DNA of 64,000 bases from Gemmiger sp. An50. GTDB lineage: Bacteria; Bacillota; Clostridia; Oscillospirales; Ruminococcaceae. The stretch is taken from the NCBI RefSeq assembly GCF_002161595.1, contig NZ_NFID01000020.1:16317-80316 (forward strand). Direction: 5' to 3'. Numbering within the stretch: position 1 is the stretch's first letter; every line of letters begins with the position of its first letter. Shown here one piece after another: positions 9,289-16,636 of the stretch. The notes under the pieces were generated by a model that worked only from the letters and a program-made list of their open reading frames with translations, did no database searches and was not told the origin of the DNA. The position numbers and the translations under genes are program-made.

Positions 9289-10730
9289 ACGGTTTTGTCC
9301 CCCTTTGCCTGTTTTGTCCGGCCGGTGAGCAGGATGCTCGCCGCCCCCTCCTGCGGGATGTCCAGCGGGCTCCTGCCCAGCTCGCGGCTCAGGATCTCCA
9401 TCACGCGGGGACCGCAGAAGCCGCCCTGGCAGCGGCCCATGCCCGCGCCCACCCGGCGCTTGACCCCGTCGATGCTGCGGGGCGGGATAGCCGTATGGCA
9501 GGCGGCGATGATCTCGCCCTCGGTCACCGTCTCGCATCGGCAGATCACCCGGCCATAGGAAGGCTGGCGGGCGATGAGCGCCGCCTTTTCCTCGCCGGTC
9601 AGTTCCTTAAAACGTACACGCTTGCGGGTGGTCACCGGGTCTGGCTTATCCGTCAAAACAAGGCCCGCCCGCTCGAGCAGGGCCGCGGCCTCCTCGCCCA
9701 CCGCTGCGGCGGCGGAAAGGCCCGGGCTCTTCATGCCCGCCAGGTCCAGCATGCCGGGGGCCGCCCACTGGATGACGAAGTCCGGCCGGTCGGTGTTGGC
9801 CCGGATGCCCGCAAAGTTGCGGATGCAGGCGGAAAGATCCACGCCGGGCACGCTCTTGCGGGCGCTCTGGGCCACCTGGGCAAGGCCCATGGCGGTGGTG
9901 GCGGTATCGGCGGAATCCGCAATGTCCTGAGCGTTGGGGCCGACGATCAGATTGCCGTGCACCGTGGGGGCCACCAGCACGCCCTTGCCCGCGGCGGTGG
10001 GGCACTGGAAGATGACCCGGCCCACGGTGCTGCCGGCGGATTTGTCCAGCAGGTAATACTCGCCCCGGCAGGGTTTGGTGACAAAATTCTCCGGCGCGGC
10101 CAGCGCGTGCACCGAGCCCGCGTCCACGCCGGCGGCGTTCACCACAAAGCGGGCTTCAAAGTCGCCCTTGGTGGTCTCGATCTTCCAGCCGCCCTCGATG
10201 GGAGCAAGGCCGGTGACCCGGGTTTCCAAGTGCAGGTCAGCCCCGTTTTGCACCGCGTTTTCCGCCATGGCCAGCGCAAACTCCCAAGGGCTCACGATGG
10301 CTGCGCTGGGCGCGTGCAGGGCGGCGGTGATCTCCGGCGAGAGATTCGGCTCCATTTCCCGGGCCTTTTCGCCGCTCAAAAGCTCCAGCCCCGGCACCCC
10401 GTTGGCGATGCCGTTTTCATAAAGTCGCTGCAGGGTTTTCTCCTGCTCGGGGCCGAAGGCCACCACAAAGCTGCCAATCTGCTTGTAGGGCACATCCAGC
10501 GCGGCGCAGATTTCCTTCGCCATTGCGCTGCCCCGAACATTGAGCGCCGCCATCCGGGTGCCCGGCTCCGGGTCGTAGCCCGCGTGCAGAATGGCGCTGT
10601 TGGCCTTGGTGGTGCCCATGGACACATCGTTTTCCGCTTCCAGGATCAGCACGCTGACCTGCTTTTTCGCCAGGTGGTATGCCACCGCCGCGCCGGTCAC
10701 GCCGCAGCCGATGATCGCCACATCTACCAT
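9285..10730 (-). CDS. glpA: glycerol-3-phosphate dehydrogenase-like FAD oxidoreductase (GlpA-like) with BFD-type [2Fe-2S] domain
   Basis: This 481-residue protein has a DAO-type FAD domain with the N-terminal motif IIGCGVTGAAVAYHL. Its C-terminal BFD-like Fe-S domain has cysteines CRC (VICRCETVTEGE) and C-x4-C (GRCQGGFCGP). This matches the anaerobic GlpA architecture, which oxidises glycerol 3-phosphate to dihydroxyacetone phosphate. AAAGGAGG precedes the ATG. The upstream gene is a membrane EEP protein 15 bp away, and the downstream genes overlap. The glp context supports the substrate, although related enzymes act on other 2-hydroxy acids. Confidence 0.85.
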   Translation of the reverse strand: MVDVAIIGCGVTGAAVAYHLAKKQVSVLILEAENDVSMGTTKANSAILHAGYDPEPGTRMAALNVRGSAMAKEICAALDVPYKQIGSFVVAFGPEQEKTLQRLYENGIANGVPGLELLSGEKAREMEPNLSPEITAALHAPSAAIVSPWEFALAMAENAVQNGADLHLETRVTGLAPIEGGWKIETTKGDFEARFVVNAAGVDAGSVHALAAPENFVTKPCRGEYYLLDKSAGSTVGRVIFQCPTAAGKGVLVAPTVHGNLIVGPNAQDIADSADTATTAMGLAQVAQSARKSVPGVDLSACIRNFAGIRANTDRPDFVIQWAAPGMLDLAGMKSPGLSAAAAVGEEAAALLERAGLVLTDKPDPVTTRKRVRFKELTGEEKAALIARQPSYGRVICRCETVTEGEIIAACHTAIPPRSIDGVKRRVGAGMGRCQGGFCGPRVMEILSRELGRSPLDIPQEGAASILLTGRTKQAKGDKTV

Positions 10731-10745
10731 AACTGTTTCCTCCTT

Positions 10746-11873
10746 TTATTCCGCAGCCTGACCCAGCCGGAAGGTGAGCTTCACCGGGTTGTGGTCGCTG
10801 TAAGCAAAATTGGTGTCGATATTTTCCGCCGTGGCGGTGATGTTGTCCGAAACGAGAAACCCGTCCAGCACGGTGGTGTAGTTGACCCCCGGCTCCCAGG
10901 GAATGTCTGCCGTGCGGCAGGTGGGGGTCTGGTACTCATTCTCCGCCCGCTGGAGGGAAAAGCCCTCGGGCAGGTCCTCATCGGTGAGCTGGGCCACCCA
11001 GCCCGGCAGCTGCTGGCCGCTTTCAAAGGCCTCGGCCATCCCCTCGCCCAGAGCGTGGTTGAAGTCGCCGCCCACGATCACGTAATTGCCCTTTTGGTAT
11101 TCGGTCTCCATCACGTCGCAGAGCATTTCCAGCTGGCGGGCCCGCACGGTGCCGCCCTCGTCGTAGGCGGACATGTGGCTGTTGATGAGCACCAGCTCTC
11201 CCCCGCCCTCCACCGGGATGCGCAGCTGGGCAAAGCAGCGATCCAGGTCGGTAAATTTTACAAAGAAGCTCTCGTCCACCGGGTAGCTGCGGCGCACCGC
11301 TTCCTCCACCTGATACCGGCTGAAGGTGAGCAGGCCCGCATCCACCGCGCCGTGGGGGTCGTGGAAGGGGTAGAACAGGTACCGAGTGTGGAAGTTGGAG
11401 GCAAACACCGCGCCGTAACCGGGCAGCCCCTCTTTCAGCATGGCGCTCTGGTCCACCTGCCAGCTGCGGTGGGCATCCACGTCCACCTCCTGCAAAAGCA
11501 GGAAGTCCACGTTCTGGGCGGCCACCGTATCCAGCGCGCCCCGGGTGTTGGCCAGCACCGCTTCCCGGCTTTTTGCCTTGCCCCATTTGCCCTGCACCGG
11601 GGTGCCGTCCGCCATGGTGCCGGTGTCCATGAAGAAGCTGTAGTCCGGCCCGTAGGCGCCAAAGCCGATGTTGTAGGTCAGGGCGGTGTAGTCCTGCCCG
11701 GGGGCCAGCTGCCCGGTCTGGGGATTTTCCACTGTGAGAGTCTCGCCATCCGGAATGCGGTAATAGCCGGTTTGCAGGTAGAGCACATACCCCCCCACCG
11801 CCAGCACCAGAGCCAGCACGAGCGCCAGCAGCGCCAGCCCGATTCGTTTGAACCATTTTCTTTGCTTTGTCAT
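10746..11873 (-). CDS. membrane-anchored endonuclease/exonuclease/phosphatase family protein, first gene of glp operon
   Basis: The ~375-residue protein has a basic N-terminus, one transmembrane helix (GLALLALVLALVLAVGGYVL) and an exported EEP domain. The domain has TYNIGFGAYG, LLQEVDVDAHRS, INSHMSAYDE, VVGGDFNHALG and YSDHNPVK, so the catalytic set looks complete. Two ATGs occur in tandem (11876 and 11873); GAGGT fits the second. The frame stays open upstream into the palindromic repeat, but that part is not expected to be translated. Leading a glycerol-3-phosphate operon suggests a phosphodiesterase acting on glycerophospholipid headgroups outside the cell; this is inference. Confidence 0.8.
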   Translation of the reverse strand: MTKQRKWFKRIGLALLALVLALVLAVGGYVLYLQTGYYRIPDGETLTVENPQTGQLAPGQDYTALTYNIGFGAYGPDYSFFMDTGTMADGTPVQGKWGKAKSREAVLANTRGALDTVAAQNVDFLLLQEVDVDAHRSWQVDQSAMLKEGLPGYGAVFASNFHTRYLFYPFHDPHGAVDAGLLTFSRYQVEEAVRRSYPVDESFFVKFTDLDRCFAQLRIPVEGGGELVLINSHMSAYDEGGTVRARQLEMLCDVMETEYQKGNYVIVGGDFNHALGEGMAEAFESGQQLPGWVAQLTDEDLPEGFSLQRAENEYQTPTCRTADIPWEPGVNYTTVLDGFLVSDNITATAENIDTNFAYSDHNPVKLTFRLGQAAE

Positions 11874-11920
11874 CATGCACCTCGTTTTGATCGCTGAATT
11901 TCGGGGCAGGCGCGCCCAAC

Positions 11921-12096
11921 TGGGCGGTGACACTGCCTTCCAGGTGGTGGAGCGCGCCGGAAAATTTTTTGCGGAATGAACCAAAAAGCGCAGGCAATCC
12001 TTTGTGGATTGGCGAGCATTTTTGGAAAATTCCACGGAAAATTTTGGTGCGATACGCCGCCTGAGCCGTCAGGCGTGAAGGCCGTGGCAGCACCCA
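11921..12096. repeat. palindromic repeat element, copy 1 (tandem pair, variant ends)
   Basis: This ~175-bp copy of the window's dispersed palindrome has the standard core (TGGTGGAGCGCGCC, GGCGAGCATTTTTGGAAAA, GATACGCCGCCTGAGCCG). Its ends are different: TGGGCGGTGACACTGCCTT at the left and a near-complement AGGCCGTGGCAGCACCCA at the right. It lies ~48 bp upstream of the EEP start codon, in the operon leader. Confidence 0.9.
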
Positions 12097-12097
12097 A

Positions 12098-12272
12098 TGG
12101 GCGGTGACACGGCCTTTCAGGTGGTGGAGCGCGCCGGAAATTTTTTGCGGAATGAACCAAAAAGCGCAGGCAATCCTTGGTGGCTTGGCGAGCATTTTTG
12201 GAAAATTCCACGGAAAATTTTGGTGCGATACGCCGCCTGAGCCGTCAGGCGTGAAGGCCGTGGCAGCGCCCA
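12098..12272. repeat. palindromic repeat element, copy 2 (tandem pair, variant ends)
   Basis: A second full copy follows copy 1 after 1 bp in the same orientation. Its ends (TGGGCGGTGACACGGCCTT and AAGGCCGTGGCAGCGCCCA) pair at 17 of 19 positions. It begins a few bases after the leader terminator of the glp operon. Confidence 0.9.
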
Positions 12273-12275
12273 AAT

Positions 12276-12438
12276 AAAAAAGAGCAACAGAAATACACCG
12301 TCATGGCGTTTGTTCTGCTGCTCTTCACTCTTGCACAGGCCGGAGCCTGCCGAAAGCCCCGGGTATTTTTCTGGCGGCACGCGGGCCGCGTTTATTGGTC
12401 GTACTATTATTATAGAGGCCGCTGCCGCCGGGGCGCAA
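12276..12438 (-). promoter_or_regulatory. glp operon promoter and leader ending in an intrinsic terminator (predicted GlpP target)
   Basis: On the minus strand, TTGCGC (12433-12438), an 18-bp spacer and TATAAT (12409-12414) form a promoter. The predicted ~125-nt leader contains a GC hairpin, a GGCAGGC/GCCTGTGC hairpin and a long terminator stem (GAGCAGCAGAA pairing with TTCTGTTGCTC) followed by six T at 12276-12281. The glp operon lies downstream and the glpP antiterminator gene is divergent. Family knowledge (GlpP prevents termination in glpD/glpFK leaders when glycerol 3-phosphate is bound) makes this leader the likely target. Confidence 0.65.
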
Positions 12439-12487
12439 TGGGCAGACCCGCAAAAATTATCCCCGGCTTTTTGTGCCATGCGCACAA

Positions 12488-12522
12488 AGCGTTGTGGGGC
12501 CCGGCTTTGGGGTGCTATAATA
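12488..12522 (+). promoter_or_regulatory. glpP promoter
   Basis: TTGTGG, an 18-bp spacer and TATAAT at about 12517-12522 precede glpP by ~30 bp. It is divergent from the glp operon promoter. Confidence 0.55.
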
Positions 12523-12553
12523 GGTATCATCACAAACGAAAAGAGGATGCCCC

Positions 12554-13120
12554 ATGATCACCCCGCTGCCCGCTCTGCTGGAGGAAAACCCCATCATCAT
12601 CGCCATCAAGGACGAGGAGGGTCTTGCCCGCTGCCTTCAAAACCCGAAGCCGGTGGTGTTCGTGCTGTACGGCTCGGTGGTGAGCATCCCGGACATCGTC
12701 CGGCGGCTGAAGAAGGCGGGCAAGACCGTTTTTGTGGACGTGGACCTGCTGGACGGCCTTTCCGCCCGGGAGGCGGCGGTGGAATACCTGGTCGGGGCCA
12801 CCGAGGCGGACGGGGTCATCAGCACCAAGGCGGCGCTGGTGCGGCGGGCCAAGGCCCTGGGGCTTGCGGGGGTGTACCGCACCTTCCTTTTGGATAACAT
12901 GGCCCTGCAAAGCCTGCGCAAAAGCGGCGGCAGCCAGTGGGCGGACTTCATCGAGATTCTGCCCGGCCTGATGCCCAAGCTCATCGCCCGCTTAAGCCAT
13001 GAACTGAACGCGCCGCTCATCGCCAGCGGCTTGATCGCCGACAAGCAGGATGTGATCGACGCACTGGGCGCGGGCGCGGTGGCGGTGTCCAGCACCTGCC
13101 CGGCGGTGTGGGAGCTGTAA
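12554..13120 (+). CDS. glpP: glycerol-3-phosphate-responsive antiterminator
   Basis: The 188-residue protein matches the GlpP family (PF04309), a TIM-barrel RNA-binding antiterminator. Recognisable segments are NPIIIAIKDEEGL, VFVLYGSVVSI, VFVDVDLLDGL, GVISTKAALVRRAK, EILPGLMPK and APLIASGLIADKQDV. In B. subtilis, GlpP bound to glycerol 3-phosphate lets RNA polymerase pass the leader terminator of glpD. Here it is divergent from an operon with just such a leader. The start is the ATG after AAAAGAGG. It converges with the downstream XRE gene. Confidence 0.95.
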   Translation: MITPLPALLEENPIIIAIKDEEGLARCLQNPKPVVFVLYGSVVSIPDIVRRLKKAGKTVFVDVDLLDGLSAREAAVEYLVGATEADGVISTKAALVRRAKALGLAGVYRTFLLDNMALQSLRKSGGSQWADFIEILPGLMPKLIARLSHELNAPLIASGLIADKQDVIDALGAGAVAVSSTCPAVWEL

Positions 13121-13125
13121 CGCCG

Positions 13126-13605
13126 TTACAGCCGCCGGTATTCCCGCACGATGCACACTCCACCTGCCCCGGCCATTCCGATGCCCAGCACCAGCAGCCA
13201 CACCCGCCAGGTGCAGAACAGATGGCTGGCGTACGGCCCCAGCGCTGTATACCAGGTCTGATAGGGCTGCTGGCTTTCGATGAAGGCAAACAGCAGTGCC
13301 GCCACCACCAGCAGCACGCCTGCCGCCGCCAGCACCACAGCCGCCGCCATGCGGAAATGCGTCTTTGCCCGCCGGGATTGCTCCCGGCCGTCCGGCTGCG
13401 CCGGGCTTTGGGCGCCGAACAGCAGGGTGTCGGCGCTGACCGAAAAGACACCGCACAGCTGTTCAAACTTTTCCAGATCCGGCCGGGCCTCCCCGGTCTC
13501 CCAGCGGGAGATCGTCTGCCGGCTCACGCCCATGCACTCAGCCAGCTTTTCCTGTGAAAGTCCCGCCTGCTTGCGGCAGGCTGCGATTCGTTTTGCAAGA
13601 CTCAT
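13126..13605 (-). CDS. XRE-family regulator with two membrane segments
   Basis: This 159-residue protein has an N-terminal helix-turn-helix (KQAGLSQEKLAECMGVSRQTISRWE), a short linker and two C-terminal hydrophobic helices (MAAAVVLAAAGVLLVVAALL and a second ending near GVCIVREY). This plan is common in Firmicutes membrane-tethered regulators; no target is evident. The ATG at 13605 has AAAGGAGG upstream and is preferred to an earlier in-frame ATG. Its stop lies 5 bp from the glpP stop, inside a small GCTGTAAC/GTTACAGC dyad. Confidence 0.85.
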   Translation of the reverse strand: MSLAKRIAACRKQAGLSQEKLAECMGVSRQTISRWETGEARPDLEKFEQLCGVFSVSADTLLFGAQSPAQPDGREQSRRAKTHFRMAAAVVLAAAGVLLVVAALLFAFIESQQPYQTWYTALGPYASHLFCTWRVWLLVLGIGMAGAGGVCIVREYRRL

Positions 13606-13716
13606 TCCGTCGCCCTCCTTTTTGTCTCCATCATAGCAGAGCGATGGGAATTTTTCCAGCACACCGGGCGGGAATTTCGCCCGCCGGATGCGTCATCCTG
13701 CCCGAGCATGCACAAA

Positions 13717-13750
13717 AAAAGGGCCCCGGCCAGCTGGCCGGGGCCCTTTT
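13717..13750. terminator. bidirectional terminator downstream of hsp20
   Basis: AAAAGGGCCCCGGCCAG pairs with CTGGCCGGGGCCCTTTT in a perfect stem with A and T flanks. Confidence 0.9.
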
Positions 13751-13783
13751 CTGCTTTTCTGCCGCGGGGGCTCTGCTCTGCGC

Positions 13784-14212
13784 TTAGCCCTCGATCTGGA
13801 TGCTGCGGGAGGCGGGGGCTACCTCGCCCTTCTTGGGCAGAGTCAGCTCCAGAATGCCGTTGTTGTAGGCGGCCTTGATGGCGGTGGTGTCGATGCCGCT
13901 CACGTCGAAGCTCCGGCTGAAGGAACCGAACTTCCGTTCCCGGCGCACGTAGTTGCCTTTTTCGTCCTTCTCGCCGCTCTCGGAGTTGTGGCGGGCGGTG
14001 ATCATCAGGTTATCGCCGTTCAGGTCGATGGCGATGTCCTCCTTGTTGAAGCCGGGCAGCTCCGCCTCCATCAGGTAGGCATCGCCCTTATCCTGAATGT
14101 CGCAGCGGAACTGACTCATATCGCCGAAACCGGTGAACAGGCTGCGCTCCATGTTATCCAGATAGTTGAACAAACTGTTTTCTTCACGGCCAAACGGAAT
14201 CATACCAAACAT
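13784..14212 (-). CDS. Hsp20/alpha-crystallin small heat-shock protein
   Basis: The 142-residue chaperone prevents aggregation of unfolded proteins. The alpha-crystallin domain runs from about residue 35 to the end, with AYLMEAELPGFNKEDI, the RRERKFGSFSRSF beta segment and the A-x-x-x-NGILELTLPK signature. MFGMIPFG with AAAGGAGC upstream marks the start at 14212. The open frame continues upstream into a palindromic repeat that should be untranslated. A CIRCE box lies ~390 bp upstream, so HrcA control is plausible, although a terminator-like stem intervenes. Confidence 0.95.
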   Translation of the reverse strand: MFGMIPFGREENSLFNYLDNMERSLFTGFGDMSQFRCDIQDKGDAYLMEAELPGFNKEDIAIDLNGDNLMITARHNSESGEKDEKGNYVRRERKFGSFSRSFDVSGIDTTAIKAAYNNGILELTLPKKGEVAPASRSIQIEG

Positions 14213-14257
14213 AAATTGCTCCTTTGCTCCGCGCCATTTGAAATGGATTTTTATTGT

Positions 14258-14429
14258 GGCAGCACGGTGCAATTCCAGGTGGTGAAGCGCGCGGGAAAAT
14301 TTTTTGCGGAATGAACCCAAAAGCACAGACAAGCCTTGGTGGCTTGGCGAGCATTTTGGGAAAATTCCACGGAAAATTTTGGCGCGATACGCCGCCTGAG
14401 CCGGCAGGCGTGAATTGTACGGTGTTGCC
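14258..14429. repeat. palindromic repeat element, copy 3
   Basis: A full 172-bp copy with ends GGCAGCACGGTGCAATTC and GAATTGTACGGTGTTGCC lies 45 bp upstream of the hsp20 start. The core is the same as in copies 1, 2, 4 and 5. Confidence 0.92.
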
Positions 14430-14432
14430 ACC

Positions 14433-14472
14433 GAAAAAGCGGTGCGCATGGTACGCGGGGGCTGCACCGCTT
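14433..14472 (-). terminator. terminator-like hairpin between CIRCE and hsp20
   Basis: On the minus strand, AAGCGGTGC pairs with GCACCGCTT and is followed by TTT (five T in all). It lies next to repeat copy 3 and would cut off transcripts coming from the CIRCE side before hsp20. Confidence 0.55.
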
Positions 14473-14601
14473 TGTCAATTGGAATTGTCCGGGTCGGCTT
14501 CCAAGGGCCTTTGTCCTTGGCTCCCGTTCCTTTTTGACAACTCTATTCTACCGCCGGTTTGTGACATAAAATCGGTTGATTTATGAACATTTTGTTAATT
14601 A

Positions 14602-14628
14602 TTAGCACTCTACGGCTTAGAGTGCTAA
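14602..14628. promoter_or_regulatory. CIRCE element (HrcA operator)
   Basis: A perfect TTAGCACTC-N9-GAGTGCTAA inverted repeat is present. HrcA represses chaperone genes through this site in Firmicutes. The nearest heat-shock gene is hsp20 on the minus strand. A weak rightward promoter (TTGATT, 17 bp, TTATTA) also ends at the box, so the direction it controls is unsettled. Confidence 0.92.
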
Positions 14629-14708
14629 TTTATTTTTTTCGCCCTCTCTTCCATAGATTTTTGTCGCAATCCTTCCCCTTCCCACCCTGCCGCCGGATGC
14701 CCGGCCGC

Positions 14709-14759
14709 TTGACAAGTATATCGGCACCTGATATAGTTATATCGAAAGACGATATAACG
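14709..14759 (+). promoter_or_regulatory. padR promoter with overlapping PadR-type operators
   Basis: TTGACA (14709-14714), a 17-bp spacer and TATAGT (14732-14737) form the promoter. The spacer holds a TATATC...GATATA dyad, and directly after the -10 comes a perfect repeat GTTATATCG-AAAGA-CGATATAAC (14736-14758). ATATC/GATAT dyads are typical PadR-s1 operators, so autorepression is likely. Confidence 0.7.
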
Positions 14760-14790
14760 CTTGCCGAGCAAGCAAAAAGGAGGGCCGCAG

Positions 14791-15111
14791 ATGAACGAAC
14801 ACATCGCACTGACCGAGGCCTTTTATTACATTCTGCTTTCGCTGTATCAGCCGCTGCACGGCTACGGCATCATGCAGAAGACCGAGGAATTTTCCGGCGG
14901 GCGGGTGCGGCTGGCGGCGGGCACTTTGTACGGCGCGCTGAACACCCTGCAGGACAAGGGCTGGATCGAGGCGCTGCCCTGCACCCCGGGCAGTCGGAAA
15001 AAGGAATACCGCATCACGGCCGCGGGCCGCGCCGCCGTGGAGAGCGAGCTGGCCCGGCTGCGGGAGCTGGTAAAAAACGGCGAACAGGTCACAGGAGGGA
15101 ATCCGGTATGA
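14791..15111 (+). CDS. PadR-family transcriptional regulator
   Basis: This 106-residue winged-helix protein shows PadR signatures: FYYILLSLYQPLHGYGIM, LAAGTLYGALNTLQDKGWI and KKEYRITAAGRAAVESEL. PadR-s1 members repress their own operon and neighbouring membrane-protein genes. AAAAAGGAGG precedes the ATG at 14791. The stop overlaps the next gene (DUF2812) by 4 bp, a very common PadR pairing. Confidence 0.95.
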   Translation: MNEHIALTEAFYYILLSLYQPLHGYGIMQKTEEFSGGRVRLAAGTLYGALNTLQDKGWIEALPCTPGSRKKEYRITAAGRAAVESELARLRELVKNGEQVTGGNPV

Positions 15112-15617
15112 AAAAGATCATCCACCGCACGTTTTTTGTCTGGAACTTTGAAAAGGAGATCGCCTGGCTGAACGAGATGAGCCGCCAGGGCTGGCAGCTG
15201 TGCCGGGCGGGGGTTTTCGTGTATGAATTCGAGCAGGGTGAGCCGGGCGAATACCAGTACCAGCTGCAGCTGCTGCGCAAGGCCGATCCGGACTACCTGG
15301 CCTTTCTGGAGGAGACCGGCATCCAGGTGGTGGGCCGCTGCCTGAACTGGATCTACCTGAAAAAGAAATCGGACGGCCAGCCCTTTGAAATCTTCTCGGA
15401 CCTGGAGGGCGTGCTGCGCCATCTGGACGGCGTGCTGGCCCTCTGCGGCGTGATCATGGCGGTTAACGTGCTGCCCGGCTTTGCCAATCTGGCCAACAGC
15501 CATCTGCAACAGCTCAGCTGGCTGAACCTGGCGCTGGCCGCCGTGGGCGCCTTCGGCTTCTGCAAGCTGTATTTCCGCCGCCGGGCGCTGGCCGCTCAAA
15601 AAGACCTGCACCGCTGA
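15108..15617 (+). CDS. DUF2812 membrane protein
   Basis: The 169-residue protein has the DUF2812 start (KIIHRTFFVWNFEKEIAWLNEMSRQGWQL), a beta-rich N-terminal half and two C-terminal transmembrane helices (residues ~105-125 and ~132-150). DUF2812 proteins are almost always encoded after a PadR regulator, as here, with an ATGA overlap. The function is unknown; a membrane-stress or small-molecule sensing role is only inferred. Confidence 0.85.
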   Translation: MKKIIHRTFFVWNFEKEIAWLNEMSRQGWQLCRAGVFVYEFEQGEPGEYQYQLQLLRKADPDYLAFLEETGIQVVGRCLNWIYLKKKSDGQPFEIFSDLEGVLRHLDGVLALCGVIMAVNVLPGFANLANSHLQQLSWLNLALAAVGAFGFCKLYFRRRALAAQKDLHR

Positions 15618-15686
15618 CCGTTGCCCCGCCCCGCTCTCCGGAGCTATAATATAATAAGAAAAATCCAAAAATGCAGGTGTGCAATC

Positions 15687-16061
15687 ATGACCGACGACGA
15701 GCTGCTGTTTTTTGATTCCATGCCCCAAATGCTGCCCATCTACGAGGCGTTTTGCCAAGGGCTTGCGGACCGGGGCCTTGCCTTCACCGCCAAGGTGAGC
15801 CGCACCCAGATCTCGCTGCGCAACCGGTATGTGTTCGCGGCGGTGTCGCTGCCCTGGCGCAAGGTGAAGGGCTGGCCGGAGGAATACCTGCTGGTGAGCC
15901 TGGGGCTTTCCTATCACAAGGAGTCCCCCCGGGTGGCGGTGGCCACCGAGCCCTACCCCAACCGCTGGACCCACCACATCCTGCTCACGACCTCCAAAGA
16001 GGTGGACGCCGAGCTGCTGGACTGGACCGAAGAGGCCTACCGGTTCGCCCTCATCAAGTGA
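15687..16061 (+). CDS. small DUF5655-like protein
   Basis: This 124-residue cytosolic protein contains FTAKVSRTQISLRNRYVFAAVSLPW and a conserved HHILLTTSKEVDAEL end, resembling DUF5655 proteins of unknown function. A promoter-like TATAAT lies ~35 bp upstream. The ribosome site is weak (GCAGGTG), so the start at 15687 is moderately certain. It stands alone between the PadR unit and an XRE gene. Confidence 0.65.
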   Translation: MTDDELLFFDSMPQMLPIYEAFCQGLADRGLAFTAKVSRTQISLRNRYVFAAVSLPWRKVKGWPEEYLLVSLGLSYHKESPRVAVATEPYPNRWTHHILLTTSKEVDAELLDWTEEAYRFALIK

Positions 16062-16166
16062 TGTTAACAAACCGGGCGAAACCGGCAGGTTTGGTTGGTG
16101 GCCTTTTGGCGCGGTTGGCGGTATACTGAAAGGGCAGAAAATCAAACACAACAGGAGGTTTTGCCC

Positions 16167-16616
16167 ATGAGCTTTGCAAGCGGTTTGTATCACGCCCGCA
16201 AAAAGAGCGGTCTTTCCCAGGAGGATGTGGCCGGAAAGCTGGGGGTTTCCCGCCAGACCATCTCCAAGTGGGAGACCGGAGAGACCCTGCCGGACATCCG
16301 CCAGTCCAAGCGGCTGGCCGTTTTGTACCACATCACGCTGGACGAGCTGGTGGAATACGATTTTGACGAGCAGCAGGCCCGGGAGATGATCGACAGCGTG
16401 AGCGAGGAGGCCCAGGCCAAGATCGACTGGAACAAGGTATGGAGCAAGAAATACCCGGTGCTGGCCACCTACCACAAGACGGTGCGCATCCAGGACTACG
16501 CCCCCCAGCTGCGGGAGATGCTCACCCAGCTGCAGGTGGAATACGGCTACAACACCACCGACGCACTGCTGGTATTAAAGGACATTCTGGCCCGGGTCTG
16601 GAAGGGCCAGATGTGA
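16167..16616 (+). CDS. XRE-family transcriptional regulator
   Basis: The 149-residue protein has an N-terminal helix-turn-helix (KKSGLSQEDVAGKLGVSRQTISKWE) followed by an acidic helical region and a C-terminal segment with no recognised ligand domain. CAGGAGGT precedes the ATG. Downstream, 20 bp away, is a conserved 68-residue gene, so the two may form an operon. No membrane segment is present, unlike the other XRE proteins in this window. Confidence 0.85.
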   Translation: MSFASGLYHARKKSGLSQEDVAGKLGVSRQTISKWETGETLPDIRQSKRLAVLYHITLDELVEYDFDEQQAREMIDSVSEEAQAKIDWNKVWSKKYPVLATYHKTVRIQDYAPQLREMLTQLQVEYGYNTTDALLVLKDILARVWKGQM

Positions 16617-16636
16617 TATTTGAGAGAGGACACCCC

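Noticed and set aside
9213..11897. Long plus-strand open frame (894 codons) across the glp operon
   Set aside because: It runs opposite three well-identified genes, is rich in Gly/Ala/Arg/His, and shows no domain.
12276..12402. Stand-alone small RNA (4.5S/SRP or 6S type) in front of the glp operon
   Set aside because: It lacks the SRP RNA GGAAG-type apical motif. Its place between promoter and glp operon next to glpP fits an antitermination leader better.
12117..12533. Minus-strand frame of 138 codons over the glp leader and repeat copy 2
   Set aside because: It runs through the promoter, terminator stem and repeat, has no ribosome site, and its end is translated repeat sequence.
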